Source of the DNA: Micromonospora sp. HM5-17
GTDB taxonomy: Bacteria > Actinomycetota > Actinomycetes > Mycobacteriales > Micromonosporaceae
Assembly (NCBI RefSeq): GCF_003762835.1
Contig: NZ_RJWA01000002.1
Location: 372,001 to 436,000 of the forward strand
Direction: 5' to 3'
DNA length: 64,000 bases
Position numbers and translations under genes: made by a program. Within the stretch, counting starts at the first letter, position 1. Each line of letters begins with the position of its first letter. Positions 44,216-52,787 of the stretch are shown here, piece after piece. The notes beneath the pieces were generated by a model. That model saw only the letters and a program-made list of their open reading frames with translations, made no database searches and was not told the DNA's origin.

Positions 44216-44353
44216 CGGAACGCCACCTTCTCGACCGGTGTGCGCGCACAACCCGCTCCCGGCCGAACTCGGTCGACGCCGACGCGCGCTCGGCCGTGAC
44301 GGCTGCTCGGCGCCGGTGACCGCTCGGGGTGACGGCCGGTCGCGTCGCGCTGT

Positions 44354-45331
44354 TCAGCGCCGACGGCTGCTCAGGGTCAGCGCACGGTGCAACAGCCGGC
44401 CGTCGCCGAGCCGGGCCCGGAGCCGGCGCTCCAGGCCGGCGATCGGGATCAGGTTCTGCGGCGCCCGGGGGTCCTTGTACGCGGTCGAGGCGAACCGGGG
44501 CAGGGTCACCAGCGAGAGGTCGGCGAGTGCGATCGCCTCCCGCTCCGCCAGGTCGGCCGAGCACTCCACCCGGACGATCCCGGCCCAGGGCCCGCGGCCG
44601 GACCCGGGCAGCCGCAGGTACCAGGAGTAGCCGCCCCAGGCGGTGCCGAGCCGGAAGACCGGGGTGCGCTGCCGGGCACCGAGCCCGGTCACCACCGCGC
44701 TCAGCCGGGCGTCGAGGTACTGGCTGTGCTGCGTCTTGATGTAGCCGAGCGTCCGGGGCAGCTGCCGCCGGTTGCGTAGCGGCCCGTCCACCACCAGCAG
44801 GTCGTCGTCGTCCCGAACCGCGGCGGAGACCTTGACCTCCAACGCGGTCAGCGGCCCCTGGACGGCGGCCGGCAGCTTGCTCAGCTCGCCGGTGCCGCTG
44901 AGCCGGTGCACCGGGTACCGGATCTGCCCGGCGAGGATGTCCTCGGCCGACGGGCTGGCCGTGAAGAGTCCCCGCTCGACCTCCGCGCCGGCCAGCTCCG
45001 CCGCGCCCCGGCGCAGGTCGCACCGGACCACCCCGGCGGCGTACGACGCGGCGAGCCCCGGGTACGACCCGCCGTCCGGCTCCTCGATCCAGAGGCTGGC
45101 GTCGATCCGGCGTACGCCGTCGACCAGCAGGACGACGTGCGGCGGCTCCACCCCGTCCGGTGCGGCCAGCGGTCGCCACTGGTCCGGAGGCAGCTCCACC
45201 CCGGCCTCGACCTGCGCACTGCTCGGGGTAGCCGGCCCCGGCGCCGCCTCGAACGACGCTCCGTACGTCGGGTCCCAGGCGTCGACGTGGACTCGGGGTC
45301 GTCCGGCCGCCCGGACGGGGGCCGCGCTCAC
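44354..45331 (-). CDS. nurA: NurA-like 5'-3' nuclease
   Basis: This 325-aa protein matches the NurA nuclease pattern. The first metal Asp71 lies in VVLLVDGVRRIDASLW, a conserved Glu165 in LTALEVKVSA, the second Asp182 in LLVVDGPLRNRRQLP, then LGYIKTQHSQYL, the NurA-type G[YV][VI]K block. The C-terminus DPRAPQNLIPIAGLERRLRARLGD fits the family end. In archaea NurA is loaded by the HerA translocase to resect DNA ends with Mre11-Rad50. Here the start overlaps the sbcC stop (GTGA), and herA, sbcD and sbcC precede it. I consider the assignment good but it rests on motif recall. Confidence 0.75.
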   Translation of the reverse strand: MSAAPVRAAGRPRVHVDAWDPTYGASFEAAPGPATPSSAQVEAGVELPPDQWRPLAAPDGVEPPHVVLLVDGVRRIDASLWIEEPDGGSYPGLAASYAAGVVRCDLRRGAAELAGAEVERGLFTASPSAEDILAGQIRYPVHRLSGTGELSKLPAAVQGPLTALEVKVSAAVRDDDDLLVVDGPLRNRRQLPRTLGYIKTQHSQYLDARLSAVVTGLGARQRTPVFRLGTAWGGYSWYLRLPGSGRGPWAGIVRVECSADLAEREAIALADLSLVTLPRFASTAYKDPRAPQNLIPIAGLERRLRARLGDGRLLHRALTLSSRRR

Positions 45332-47811
45332 CGGCCGACCCGCTCGATGTGGGAGCCGCGGGCGTCCTTGCGGACCTCGAACCGCACGGGTATCCGTTCG
45401 GCGAGGGCCGGGACGTGGGTCACCACCCCGACCATGCGGTCGCCCCGGGCCGCCAGGTTCTCCAGGGTGGTGGCGACGGTGTCGAGCGTGGCGGCGTCGA
45501 GGGTGCCGAACCCCTCGTCGAGCATGATCGACTCCAGGCTGGCGGTGGTGGTCGACATCCCGGCGAGCTGCTCGGAGAGGGCCAGGGCCAGCGCCAGCGA
45601 CACCTGGAAGGTCTCCCCGCCGGACAGCGTCCGTACGGTGCGGCGCAGGCCGGCGTCGTGGTGGTCGACGACGAAGAACTCACCCTTGTCGTGGCCCAGG
45701 TCGTACTGCCCACCGGTGAGGTCGCGCAGGATCCGCGAGGCACCGTCGACCAGCAGGTCCAGCGCCTCGGCGAGCAGCCACCGCTCGAAGTTGTTCGCCC
45801 GCAGGTGGCCGGCGAGCGTCCGGGCGACCCGCGCCTCGCGCTCGTGGCCGGCGCGCTGCGCGACCAGGTCCTGGGCCTGCGCGCGGCGCTCGACGAGCCG
45901 GCGGTGCTCCGCCTCGGCCCGTTCCCGGGCCACCGCGGCCAGCCGGACCGGGTCGTCGTCGCCGGCCGGCGCGGGAAGCCCGGCGGCGGTGAAGAGCGCG
46001 CCGATCCGGGCGGCGACCTCCTCGGTCTCGGCGTGCGCCGCGCCGACCGCCGCGACCGCGGCATCCCGGCCCGCGCGGCGCTCGTCGGCGGCCTGGGCCG
46101 CCCACGCCCGGAGCCCCGCCCAGGCGGCGGCGACATCGTCCCGGTCGGCGGCCGGGGGACCGAACCGGGCGACCCCGTCCCGTACCCGGTCGAAGACCCG
46201 CCAGACGTCGCGGAGCCGTTCCTCGGCGGCCTCCACCCCGTAGCGGGCCCGGCGGGCCGCCTCCCGGGCGGCCCGGACCGCGGCACCGGCGGCCTCCAGG
46301 TCGCGGCGGAGCCCCGCGATCACCTCCAGGTCACGTCGCAGGGCCGCCGGCCCGGGCGAGTCGGCCAGCTCGGCGTCCAACTCGGCCAGTCGCGCGGTGA
46401 GCTGGTCGTGCCGGGCCCGGGCGGTGTCCAGGGTGCGTTCCAGGTCGCGGGCGGCCCGCTCCCGCTCGGTGACGACCCGGTTCGCCGCGTCGGCGGCGGC
46501 CCGGGCGGCCTTGCCCGCCGCCTCGGCGGCGGGGACCGCCGACCCCGCCGGGAGCGCCGGCACCTCGGCCACCGGCTGCGCGCAGACCGGACAGTGGGCG
46601 CCGGGGCGCAGGTGGGCGCGGAGCGCGGCGGCCCGGTCCGCGGCCTGCGCCTCCTGGTACGCCGTCCGCGCCGCCTCCAGCTCCTGGGCGGCCCGCTCGG
46701 CGTCGGCCCGGGCCGCCTCGACGGCCGCCACGGCGACCCGGTGCTGGCGCTCCGCCTCGGCCAGCGCCTCGGCCAGCGCGGTGGCCTCGCCGGCGAGCCG
46801 GTCCCGCTCGGCGTGCTGCTGCTGGCGCAGCCGCAGCGCCGCCGGATCGCCGGCGGCGGCGAGCTCGCCCCGGAGCTTCTCCTCGCGTTCCTCGGCGAGC
46901 GCCACCGCGGCGTCGGCCTCGTCCGCCTCGGTACGGGCCTGGGCCAGCGCCGCGGCGACCGCGTCCAGGTCGGCCGGGGGTCGGACGGCCGCCAGCTCGG
47001 CGAGCTCGGCGTCGAGGGTGGCCAGCGCGGCCTCGGCGTCGGCCACGGCCGCCCGGGCACGTCGGAGCTCCGGTACGGCGGCGTCGACGTCGGCGGCGAG
47101 CGCCGTCATCCTGGTGACCCGCTCCTCCGCGTCCGCCAGCGCCGCGTCGTCGATCCCGGTGAGCCCGTCGAGGACCCGATCGACCGCGGCGAGTGCCGCC
47201 TCGGCCCGGCCCGCCCGGGCGGTCGCCAGCTTCTGGATCTCCTCGTAGACGCCGAGCCCGAGCAGGTTGACCAGGATCTGCTGCCGGGTGGCCGGCTTGG
47301 CGTGCAGGAAGTCGGCGAACTGCCCCTGTGGCAGCAGCACGCAGCTGGTGAACTGGTCGTACGGCAGGCCGACCGCCTCCAGCACCGCCTCGTCCATCTC
47401 GGCCGGGGTGCCGGCGAGCACCTCACCGAGGTCGTCCGGGGTGAGCCCGGTGTCGAGCTTCGTCACGTCGAAGCCCTGCGGCATCAGTTGCAGTCCGGCG
47501 TTGCTGGTCTTCACCGTGCCCCGGCTGTCCCGCCGTACGACCCGGGTGGCGACGTACCGGGCGCCGGCCGACTCGAAGACCAGCCGGACCCGGGCCTCGG
47601 CGGCCGACGGGGCGAGGGCGTTCGTGAGACCCCGGGTGCCGCCCCAGCGGGGCACGGTGCCGTAGAGGGCGAAGCAGATCGCGTCGAGGACGCTGGACTT
47701 GCCGGACCCGGTCGGGCCGACCAGGGCGAAGAAGTCGGCGTCGGTGAAGTCGACGGTGGTGGCCTGCCGGAAGGCGGTGAAGCCGGCCAGATCGAGGCGG
47801 AGCGGACGCAC
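45328..47811 (-). CDS. sbcC: SbcC/Rad50-type ATPase
   Basis: This 827-aa SMC-like protein has Walker A G32-PTGSGKS39, a long coiled coil (about 170-650, Ala/Glu/Arg-rich), the zinc hook Cys407-P-V-Cys410 near its middle, the signature LSGGETFQVSLALALAL and Walker B ESIMLDEGFGTLD at the C-terminus. With SbcD it forms the complex that opens hairpins and processes double-strand ends. The GTG start shares one base with the sbcD stop (TAGTG). A much longer open frame upstream is a shadow over sbcD. Confidence 0.95.
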   Translation of the reverse strand: MRPLRLDLAGFTAFRQATTVDFTDADFFALVGPTGSGKSSVLDAICFALYGTVPRWGGTRGLTNALAPSAAEARVRLVFESAGARYVATRVVRRDSRGTVKTSNAGLQLMPQGFDVTKLDTGLTPDDLGEVLAGTPAEMDEAVLEAVGLPYDQFTSCVLLPQGQFADFLHAKPATRQQILVNLLGLGVYEEIQKLATARAGRAEAALAAVDRVLDGLTGIDDAALADAEERVTRMTALAADVDAAVPELRRARAAVADAEAALATLDAELAELAAVRPPADLDAVAAALAQARTEADEADAAVALAEEREEKLRGELAAAGDPAALRLRQQQHAERDRLAGEATALAEALAEAERQHRVAVAAVEAARADAERAAQELEAARTAYQEAQAADRAAALRAHLRPGAHCPVCAQPVAEVPALPAGSAVPAAEAAGKAARAAADAANRVVTERERAARDLERTLDTARARHDQLTARLAELDAELADSPGPAALRRDLEVIAGLRRDLEAAGAAVRAAREAARRARYGVEAAEERLRDVWRVFDRVRDGVARFGPPAADRDDVAAAWAGLRAWAAQAADERRAGRDAAVAAVGAAHAETEEVAARIGALFTAAGLPAPAGDDDPVRLAAVARERAEAEHRRLVERRAQAQDLVAQRAGHEREARVARTLAGHLRANNFERWLLAEALDLLVDGASRILRDLTGGQYDLGHDKGEFFVVDHHDAGLRRTVRTLSGGETFQVSLALALALSEQLAGMSTTTASLESIMLDEGFGTLDAATLDTVATTLENLAARGDRMVGVVTHVPALAERIPVRFEVRKDARGSHIERVGR

Positions 47812-48956
47812 TACCTCGTCGCCTCCTCGTAGAGTTCGTCGAACAGCTCCCGGACCCCGTCGTCGGCGTGCCCCCGGCTGTCCAGGTAGTCGGCGAAGAG
47901 CTCCCGGGGTGACCGCCCGGCGCGTCGGACGGTCCGCGCGGTTCCCGGATTCGGCAGCAGCTCCGGGTCGATCCGGACCTCCAGCGCGCGGGGGAGGAGT
48001 TCCTGCACCTCCTCGCGGAGTCCGGCCCGCGGCGCCTCCCGCACGTAGACCCGCAGCCAGGCGGTCTGGTCGGCCAGCTCGGCCAGCTCGGCCAGCGTCC
48101 CGCGTACGGTGCGCAGCGGCGCGGCGGCGGTGATGGGCACCTCCCGTACCGTGGCGGCGCGGTGGGTGCCCACCTCGACGATGGTGACCGACGGGGTGTT
48201 CTCCTCCTCGCCGAAGTCGACCGCGAGTGGGCTGCCGCTGTACCGGATCGGGCAGGGACCGGAGACGGTCTGCGCCCGGTGCAGGTGCCCGAGGGCGACG
48301 TAGTGGGCGGTGCTCGGGAAGACCGTCGCCGGTACCGCGTAGTTGAGGACGGTGTGCGCCTCCCGCTCGCCGCCTCCGGTACGGGCGCCGGCCACGGTGA
48401 GGTGGGCGGTGACCAGGTGCACCCGGTCGGCACCGTCGAAGCCCTCGGCGAGCCGACGGAGCAGCCGTCCGACGTGGTCGGCGTACGTCTGCACCGCCTC
48501 GGCGGCGGTCAGCTCGTACATCTCGACGGCCCGGACGGCGTACCGCTGGGAGAGGAACGGCAGCGCGATCAGCCGCCACGGCTCGCCGTCGGCGGTGGTG
48601 CCGTCCAGGACGTGGTCGGCGGGACTGTCCCGGACGCTGCCCCGCAGCACCACCCCGGCCGCCTCGGCCCACGGCCGCAGCGCGTCCAGGGCCGGACCGT
48701 TGTCGTGGTTGCCGCCGATCGCCACCACCTGGGCCCCGGTGCGGCGCAGCGCGGTCAGCGCCCGGGTGACCAGCCGGGTCGCCTCCGGTGTGGGCGCGGC
48801 GGTGTCGTAGAGGTCCCCGGCGACGATGACCAGGTCCGGGGACTCGGCCTGGGCGACCTCGACCACCTGGGCGAGCGCGTCCCGCTGCTCGCCGATCCGG
48901 GACTGTCCCTTGAGGACCTTCCCGATGTGCCAGTCGGAGGTGTGGAGGATCTTCAC
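47811..48956 (-). CDS. sbcD: SbcD/Mre11-type nuclease
   Basis: This 381-aa calcineurin-like phosphoesterase has the metal motifs HTSDWHIG (Asp8, His10), VAGDLYD (Asp48), GGNHD (Asn83-His84), LVTAHLTVAG and LGHLHRAQ. The capping domain and C-terminal helices that bind SbcC follow (about 280-381). It is the nuclease subunit of SbcCD. It starts 16 bp after the HerA-like gene and overlaps sbcC by one base. Confidence 0.95.
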   Translation of the reverse strand: MKILHTSDWHIGKVLKGQSRIGEQRDALAQVVEVAQAESPDLVIVAGDLYDTAAPTPEATRLVTRALTALRRTGAQVVAIGGNHDNGPALDALRPWAEAAGVVLRGSVRDSPADHVLDGTTADGEPWRLIALPFLSQRYAVRAVEMYELTAAEAVQTYADHVGRLLRRLAEGFDGADRVHLVTAHLTVAGARTGGGEREAHTVLNYAVPATVFPSTAHYVALGHLHRAQTVSGPCPIRYSGSPLAVDFGEEENTPSVTIVEVGTHRAATVREVPITAAAPLRTVRGTLAELAELADQTAWLRVYVREAPRAGLREEVQELLPRALEVRIDPELLPNPGTARTVRRAGRSPRELFADYLDSRGHADDGVRELFDELYEEATR

Positions 48957-48972
48957 AGGCCGTCCCTGAGAG

Positions 48973-50730
48973 TCAGAAGGGGATGTCGTCGTCGGAGAGC
49001 GACCCGGAGCGCGAGCCGACCACGGCGAACGGGTCGGCGGCCTGGGTGATCGACCGGAGCGTCCCGGAGGGGGCCGCGCCGGCCTCCGACACCCGGGTCG
49101 CCCAGGCCGGGAACGGGAAGTCCAGGCAGAGCGGGACCGGGATGTCGGGCTGGTTGACGAACATGGTGCCGGGCCGGGCCAGCAGCGCCCGCTGCCGCTG
49201 GGCGGCGGGGAGGAAGCCGTACTCCGGGCGGGACGCCTCGGCGGGGTCGAGCCGGCCGACCACCCGGATCGCCGAGTTGGTCACGATCCGCCGTTCCACC
49301 TCGCTCGCGGTCTGCTGCGCCCCGATCAGGATCACCCCGAGCGAGCGGCCCCGCTCGGCGATGTCGAGCAGCACCTCCTTGATCGGGGAGGAGCCCTCGC
49401 GGGGGGCGTACTTGTTGAGCTCGTCGAGGACGACGAAGAGCAACGGCTTGGCCGTGCCGGCCTTCTCCTTCCGCTCGAACTCGCTCCTGAGCGTCACGCC
49501 GACCACGAACCGCTGCGCCCGGTCCGGCAGGTTGTGCAGGTCGACCACGGTCACCTGGGCGCTCTCCGCGGTGTTGACCCGGTGGGGCCGGCGGGTGGCG
49601 AGATCGCCGCGGATCAGCCGGGCCAGGTCCTTCTTGCTGCCGATCAGCCGCCGGGCGAAGGCGTTGACGGTGCCGGTGTTGACCGCGCTGCCGGCCCAGT
49701 CCGACCGGGTCTCCTCGTCGGTGAGCCGCTCGACGACGAAGTCGACCAGCTCGGGGTAGGAGTGGATGCGGGTGCCGTCGATACTCACCCCGCCGTCGGC
49801 CGGCTGCGCGTACCGGGCCAGGTGGGCGGTGACCGAGTGCACCACCATCGTGTACTGCTGGCGTTCGTCGTCGGCGTCGGCGAAGACGTACGGGAGCAGC
49901 CGGTCGGCGCAGAACTCGGTGAGCGTCCAGTAGAAGCTGTCGACCCCGGCGAGCCGGCTGCTCACGTCCGGGGTGCCGGAGGAGTCCCCGGCCCGCGGCG
50001 GCGCGTAGACCCGTACGTCCGGGAAGGCGCCGGCGGTCAGCCCGAGCTTCGCGTACGTCTCGACGGTCGTGGCGTCGAGCCGGCTGTTCGGGTGGTCGAG
50101 GAAGAGCAGGTCCTCGCCCTTGACGTTGAAGATCAGCGCCTTGGCGTTGACCGTGTCGCCGCCCAGGACGCCGGAGCGGAAGACCGAGTACAGCAGGAAG
50201 GTGGCGAAGCTGGTCTTGGTCGCCACCCCGGAGATGCCGGAGATCGAGACGTGCGCGCCGCGGGTGCCGTCCAGGAAGTCGGCGTTCAGGTAGACCGGTA
50301 CGCCGTCCCGGCCGATCCCCATCGGCACCCGCCGCTCCATCCGGTCGAAGTGCAGCGCGGCCGACCGGACGTCGCCCTCGGCCCGGTAGACCGGGGCCCC
50401 GGGGGAGGGCGGGACGTAGAGCTCCGGGTCTACCCGGGTGGTGGTGATCTCGGCCGCCTCCTGCACCAGGGCCGGCAGCGTGCCGTCGGCGATGGCGAAG
50501 ACGTCGGAGTCGAACTGCGCGCCCTCGTGCCGGGCCCGGACCTGGGTGACCACTCCGGCGATGGTGACCGGCTCACGGTCCGGCAGTTCGCGTCGCGTCA
50601 CCACCACGTCGTCGAGCTGGAGGTAGCTGCCGGGGGTGACCGCGGTCCAGAACTGGAGCGGGGTGGCGTCGGCGGTGCCGAGCACCCGGCCGACCACGGC
50701 GTCGGACGCGTCCGGGTCGATGTCGGTCAC
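48973..50730 (-). CDS. herA: HerA-like hexameric DNA translocase
   Basis: This 585-aa ATPase has an N-terminal HAS-barrel (about 10-100: VVGRVLGT, TPLQFWTAV, YLQLDDVVV) and a FtsK/HerA-type RecA core. The P-loop is G165-ISGVATK172-TS, in which the Gly normally before the Lys is Thr. Walker B is LLFVVLDELNKYAP (Asp436-Glu437), followed by IAERGRSLGVILIGAQQTASEVE, the HerA sensor region. HerA pumps DNA for NurA and Mre11-Rad50 in archaea. It is first in the four-gene operon; GAGGGGG precedes the GTG start. Confidence 0.85.
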   Translation of the reverse strand: MTDIDPDASDAVVGRVLGTADATPLQFWTAVTPGSYLQLDDVVVTRRELPDREPVTIAGVVTQVRARHEGAQFDSDVFAIADGTLPALVQEAAEITTTRVDPELYVPPSPGAPVYRAEGDVRSAALHFDRMERRVPMGIGRDGVPVYLNADFLDGTRGAHVSISGISGVATKTSFATFLLYSVFRSGVLGGDTVNAKALIFNVKGEDLLFLDHPNSRLDATTVETYAKLGLTAGAFPDVRVYAPPRAGDSSGTPDVSSRLAGVDSFYWTLTEFCADRLLPYVFADADDERQQYTMVVHSVTAHLARYAQPADGGVSIDGTRIHSYPELVDFVVERLTDEETRSDWAGSAVNTGTVNAFARRLIGSKKDLARLIRGDLATRRPHRVNTAESAQVTVVDLHNLPDRAQRFVVGVTLRSEFERKEKAGTAKPLLFVVLDELNKYAPREGSSPIKEVLLDIAERGRSLGVILIGAQQTASEVERRIVTNSAIRVVGRLDPAEASRPEYGFLPAAQRQRALLARPGTMFVNQPDIPVPLCLDFPFPAWATRVSEAGAAPSGTLRSITQAADPFAVVGSRSGSLSDDDIPF

Positions 50731-50859
50731 CGGCGCGGCCCCCTCGTCGGTCGGGACCCCGGCAGGGCGGGAATCTGGTCACGACACACGAGTCGCATCC
50801 TGCCTCACCGGTACGACAGCCGCCACGCGACGCGGCGGCCGGGGACGTCCCGGTCACAC

Positions 50860-51612
50860 TCAGGCGCGGGTGTAGCGGAGCAGCAGGGTGTCCCCGGCGA
50901 CCAGGACGTGCCGCAGCCTCATGGCGCGCGGTCGGGTCGTCGGCCCGGCGGTGATCCGTCCGGCGCCCGCTCCGGTCAGCAGCGGCGCCACCGTCAGGCA
51001 CAGCTCGTCGACCAGGCCGGCGGCGGTGAGTGAACCGAACAGGTGTGGCCCGCCCTCACACAGCAGCTGGGTGTGACCGCGGTCCCGCAGCGCGGCGAGC
51101 CCCGCGGCCAGGTCGACCCGGTCGGTCCCGCAGCGCAGCAGGTCGGCGACGGCGGTGAGGCCGGGGGGCGGGGTGGCCTGGGCGTGGGTGAGCACGACCG
51201 GGCGGACCGGCGCGTCGGCGAAGACCACCGACCCGGGGTCGAGGTTCAGCGACCGTGAGACCACGACCAGGCGGGGGTACTCGGGCAGCCCCCGCTCGCG
51301 GCGCCAGGCCCGGCGGCGCTCGTCGAGCCGCAGCGCCCGGTAGCCCTCGTCGCGCAACGTTCCCGCGCCGACGACGAGCGCGTCGCAGAGCATCCGCAGC
51401 AGGCCGAAGACGCGCTTGTCCGGCCCGTCCGGCCCGCCGGAGAGGCCGGCGGAGTGGCCGTCGAGCTCCACCGCGCCGTCGATGCTGGCGACGAAGTTCA
51501 TCCGGAGCCACGGCTCGGCGGCCCGCGGGTAGAGCTCGACCAGGGCCGCGTCGTCCAGCGGGTCCGCGTCGGGCCGGGGCCAGAGACGACGTATCGCGAC
51601 ATTCTCGGTCAT
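50860..51612 (-). CDS. RibD C-terminal-domain reductase
   Basis: This 250-aa protein starts MTENVAIRRLWP (an upstream frame of 34 codons looks non-coding). It has the pyrimidine-reductase fold: PWLRMNFVASIDGAVELDG, DKRVFGLLRMLCDALVVGAGTL, LVVVSRSLNLDP, QLLCEGGPHLFGSLTAAGLVDEL and APLLTGAGAGR. RibD-type reductases use NADPH on 5-amino-6-ribosylamino-uracil phosphate, but many actinobacterial stand-alone copies are not in riboflavin operons; this one has no riboflavin neighbour, so the substrate is uncertain. Confidence 0.88.
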   Translation of the reverse strand: MTENVAIRRLWPRPDADPLDDAALVELYPRAAEPWLRMNFVASIDGAVELDGHSAGLSGGPDGPDKRVFGLLRMLCDALVVGAGTLRDEGYRALRLDERRRAWRRERGLPEYPRLVVVSRSLNLDPGSVVFADAPVRPVVLTHAQATPPPGLTAVADLLRCGTDRVDLAAGLAALRDRGHTQLLCEGGPHLFGSLTAAGLVDELCLTVAPLLTGAGAGRITAGPTTRPRAMRLRHVLVAGDTLLLRYTRA

Positions 51613-51760
51613 TCGCTCGCTGGACCGGTGACCGGAGGGACGGGTACGGGGGTACGGTGCTGGCAGTCGCACCAGTTGCGGCCCCGGCAGTCGTCGTGCC
51701 GCGCTTTCCGGCACGCTCGGCAGATCATGCCGGTCAGCCTAGCCGGGAGGGTGGGAGAGC

Positions 51761-52306
51761 GTGCCGCGACAGATCTTCCAGCTCAAGGTGTCGCTGGCCG
51801 ACGTCACGCCGCCGGTGTGGCGTCGGGTGCTGGTGCCCGGTGGCTACACGCTGGACCGTGTGCACCGGGTCTTCCAGTGCGCGCTGGGTTGGCAGAACTA
51901 CCACCTGCACTCGTTCGACATCGACGGGGTGCAGTACGGCGAGCCGGATCCCGACGGGGAGCTGACGTTCCGGGACGAGCTGGAGACCCGGTTGGACGCG
52001 GTGGCGACCAAGGGCACCCGCTTTCGTTACGTCTACGACTTCGGGGACTGGTGGGAGCACGAGGTCACCGTCGAGGACGTCTTCGGCGCGGACCCGGACG
52101 AGCGGTACCCGTACTGCGCCGACGGCGCGGGCGCCTGTCCGCCCGAGGACGTCGGGGGTCCGTTCGGCTACCGGCAGTTCCTGGCCGCGCTGGCCGATCC
52201 GGAGCACCCGGAACACGAGTCGATGCGGAGCTGGATCGGGCGCCCCTTCGACCCGGCGCGGTTCGATCCGGACCGGGCGAGCACGCTGGTCCGCCGACTG
52301 AGCTGA
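51761..52306 (+). CDS. Plasmid pRiA4b ORF-3 family protein
   Basis: This 181-aa protein shows the family hallmarks IFQLKVSLADVTPPVWRRVLVP, LDRVHRVFQCALGWQNYHLHSF, RFRYVYDFGDWWEHEVTVE and an acidic Cys-containing segment YPYCADGAGACPPEDVGG. Members are often annotated as IS1096 TnpR-like but most are chromosomal proteins of unknown role; no transposase or inverted repeats surround it. GGGAGAGC precedes the GTG start. Confidence 0.88.
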   Translation: MPRQIFQLKVSLADVTPPVWRRVLVPGGYTLDRVHRVFQCALGWQNYHLHSFDIDGVQYGEPDPDGELTFRDELETRLDAVATKGTRFRYVYDFGDWWEHEVTVEDVFGADPDERYPYCADGAGACPPEDVGGPFGYRQFLAALADPEHPEHESMRSWIGRPFDPARFDPDRASTLVRRLS

Positions 52307-52355
52307 TCCGGGACCGGACCCGTCGACAGGTTCCCGGGCCGGGCCGACGACCCGT

Positions 52356-52437
52356 GATCGCGGCCCCCGGTTCTCCTGGGATCGCCGGCCCCGGTCTCCC
52401 ACGATCGCCGGCCCCGGACTTCCGGGATCGCGCCGCC
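52356..52437. repeat. Imperfect 23-24-bp tandem repeat
   Basis: Three consecutive units beginning GATCGC(C)GGCCCC at 52356, 52380 and 52403, plus a partial fourth at 52426, lie between the pRiA4b-family gene and the ceb promoter. Units differ mostly at their 3' ends. Function unknown; possibly a terminator region. Confidence 0.6.
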
Positions 52438-52513
52438 GGGTGACGGCACGCTTGTTACCTCATTGATAACGCCCGCTTTGCGGGTGAGTGACCCGCCGCC
52501 GTCGGTAACGAAA

Positions 52514-52527
52514 TGGGAACGCTCCCA
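52514..52527. promoter_or_regulatory. CebR box 1
   Basis: TGGGAACGCTCCCA is a palindrome differing at one base from the Streptomyces CebR operator TGGGAGCGCTCCCA. It ends nine bases upstream of the -35 element of the cebE promoter. Confidence 0.85.
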
Positions 52528-52535
52528 CTGACCCA

Positions 52536-52564
52536 TTGACACTCCGGAAACCCGCCGGCAATCT
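52536..52564 (+). promoter_or_regulatory. cebE promoter
   Basis: TTGACA (52536-52541), a 17-base spacer and CAATCT (52559-52564) lie between two CebR boxes, giving a leader of about 215 nt to the cebE ATG. The two boxes flank the promoter, a clear repression layout. Confidence 0.7.
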
Positions 52565-52566
52565 CA

Positions 52567-52580
52567 TGGGAGCGCTCCCG
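52567..52580. promoter_or_regulatory. CebR box 2
   Basis: TGGGAGCGCTCCCG matches 13 of 14 bases of the Streptomyces CebR operator and starts three bases after the -10 element, covering the transcription start. Confidence 0.88.
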
Positions 52581-52787
52581 GCGAGATGTGGTCGAAGCCA
52601 CACGGTATGTCGCGGCGGCGTGAGACCCGCATCCCGTCGCCGGCTCCGGGCCACCCGTCCGAGCCGGCGACGGGCAGGGCACGACCGGTGACACCTGGAA
52701 CACCTGAACGAACGTGATGCGCCACCAAGCGCCTAGACACACACGGCACCACCACAACACGAGTTACCGACCTGAGAGGGGTCAGGG

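Noticed and set aside
47812-48672. Upstream extension of the sbcC frame
   Set aside because: It overlaps sbcD; the SMC N-terminus (RPLRLDLAGFTAF) begins at GTG 47811.
51761-52306. Possible transposon remnant, from the TnpR-like label of the pRiA4b ORF-3 family
   Set aside because: No transposase, terminal repeats or target duplication are seen; the family is common as an ordinary chromosomal gene.
52356-52437. Possible CRISPR array
   Set aside because: Units are contiguous tandem repeats without spacers, and no cas gene is present.
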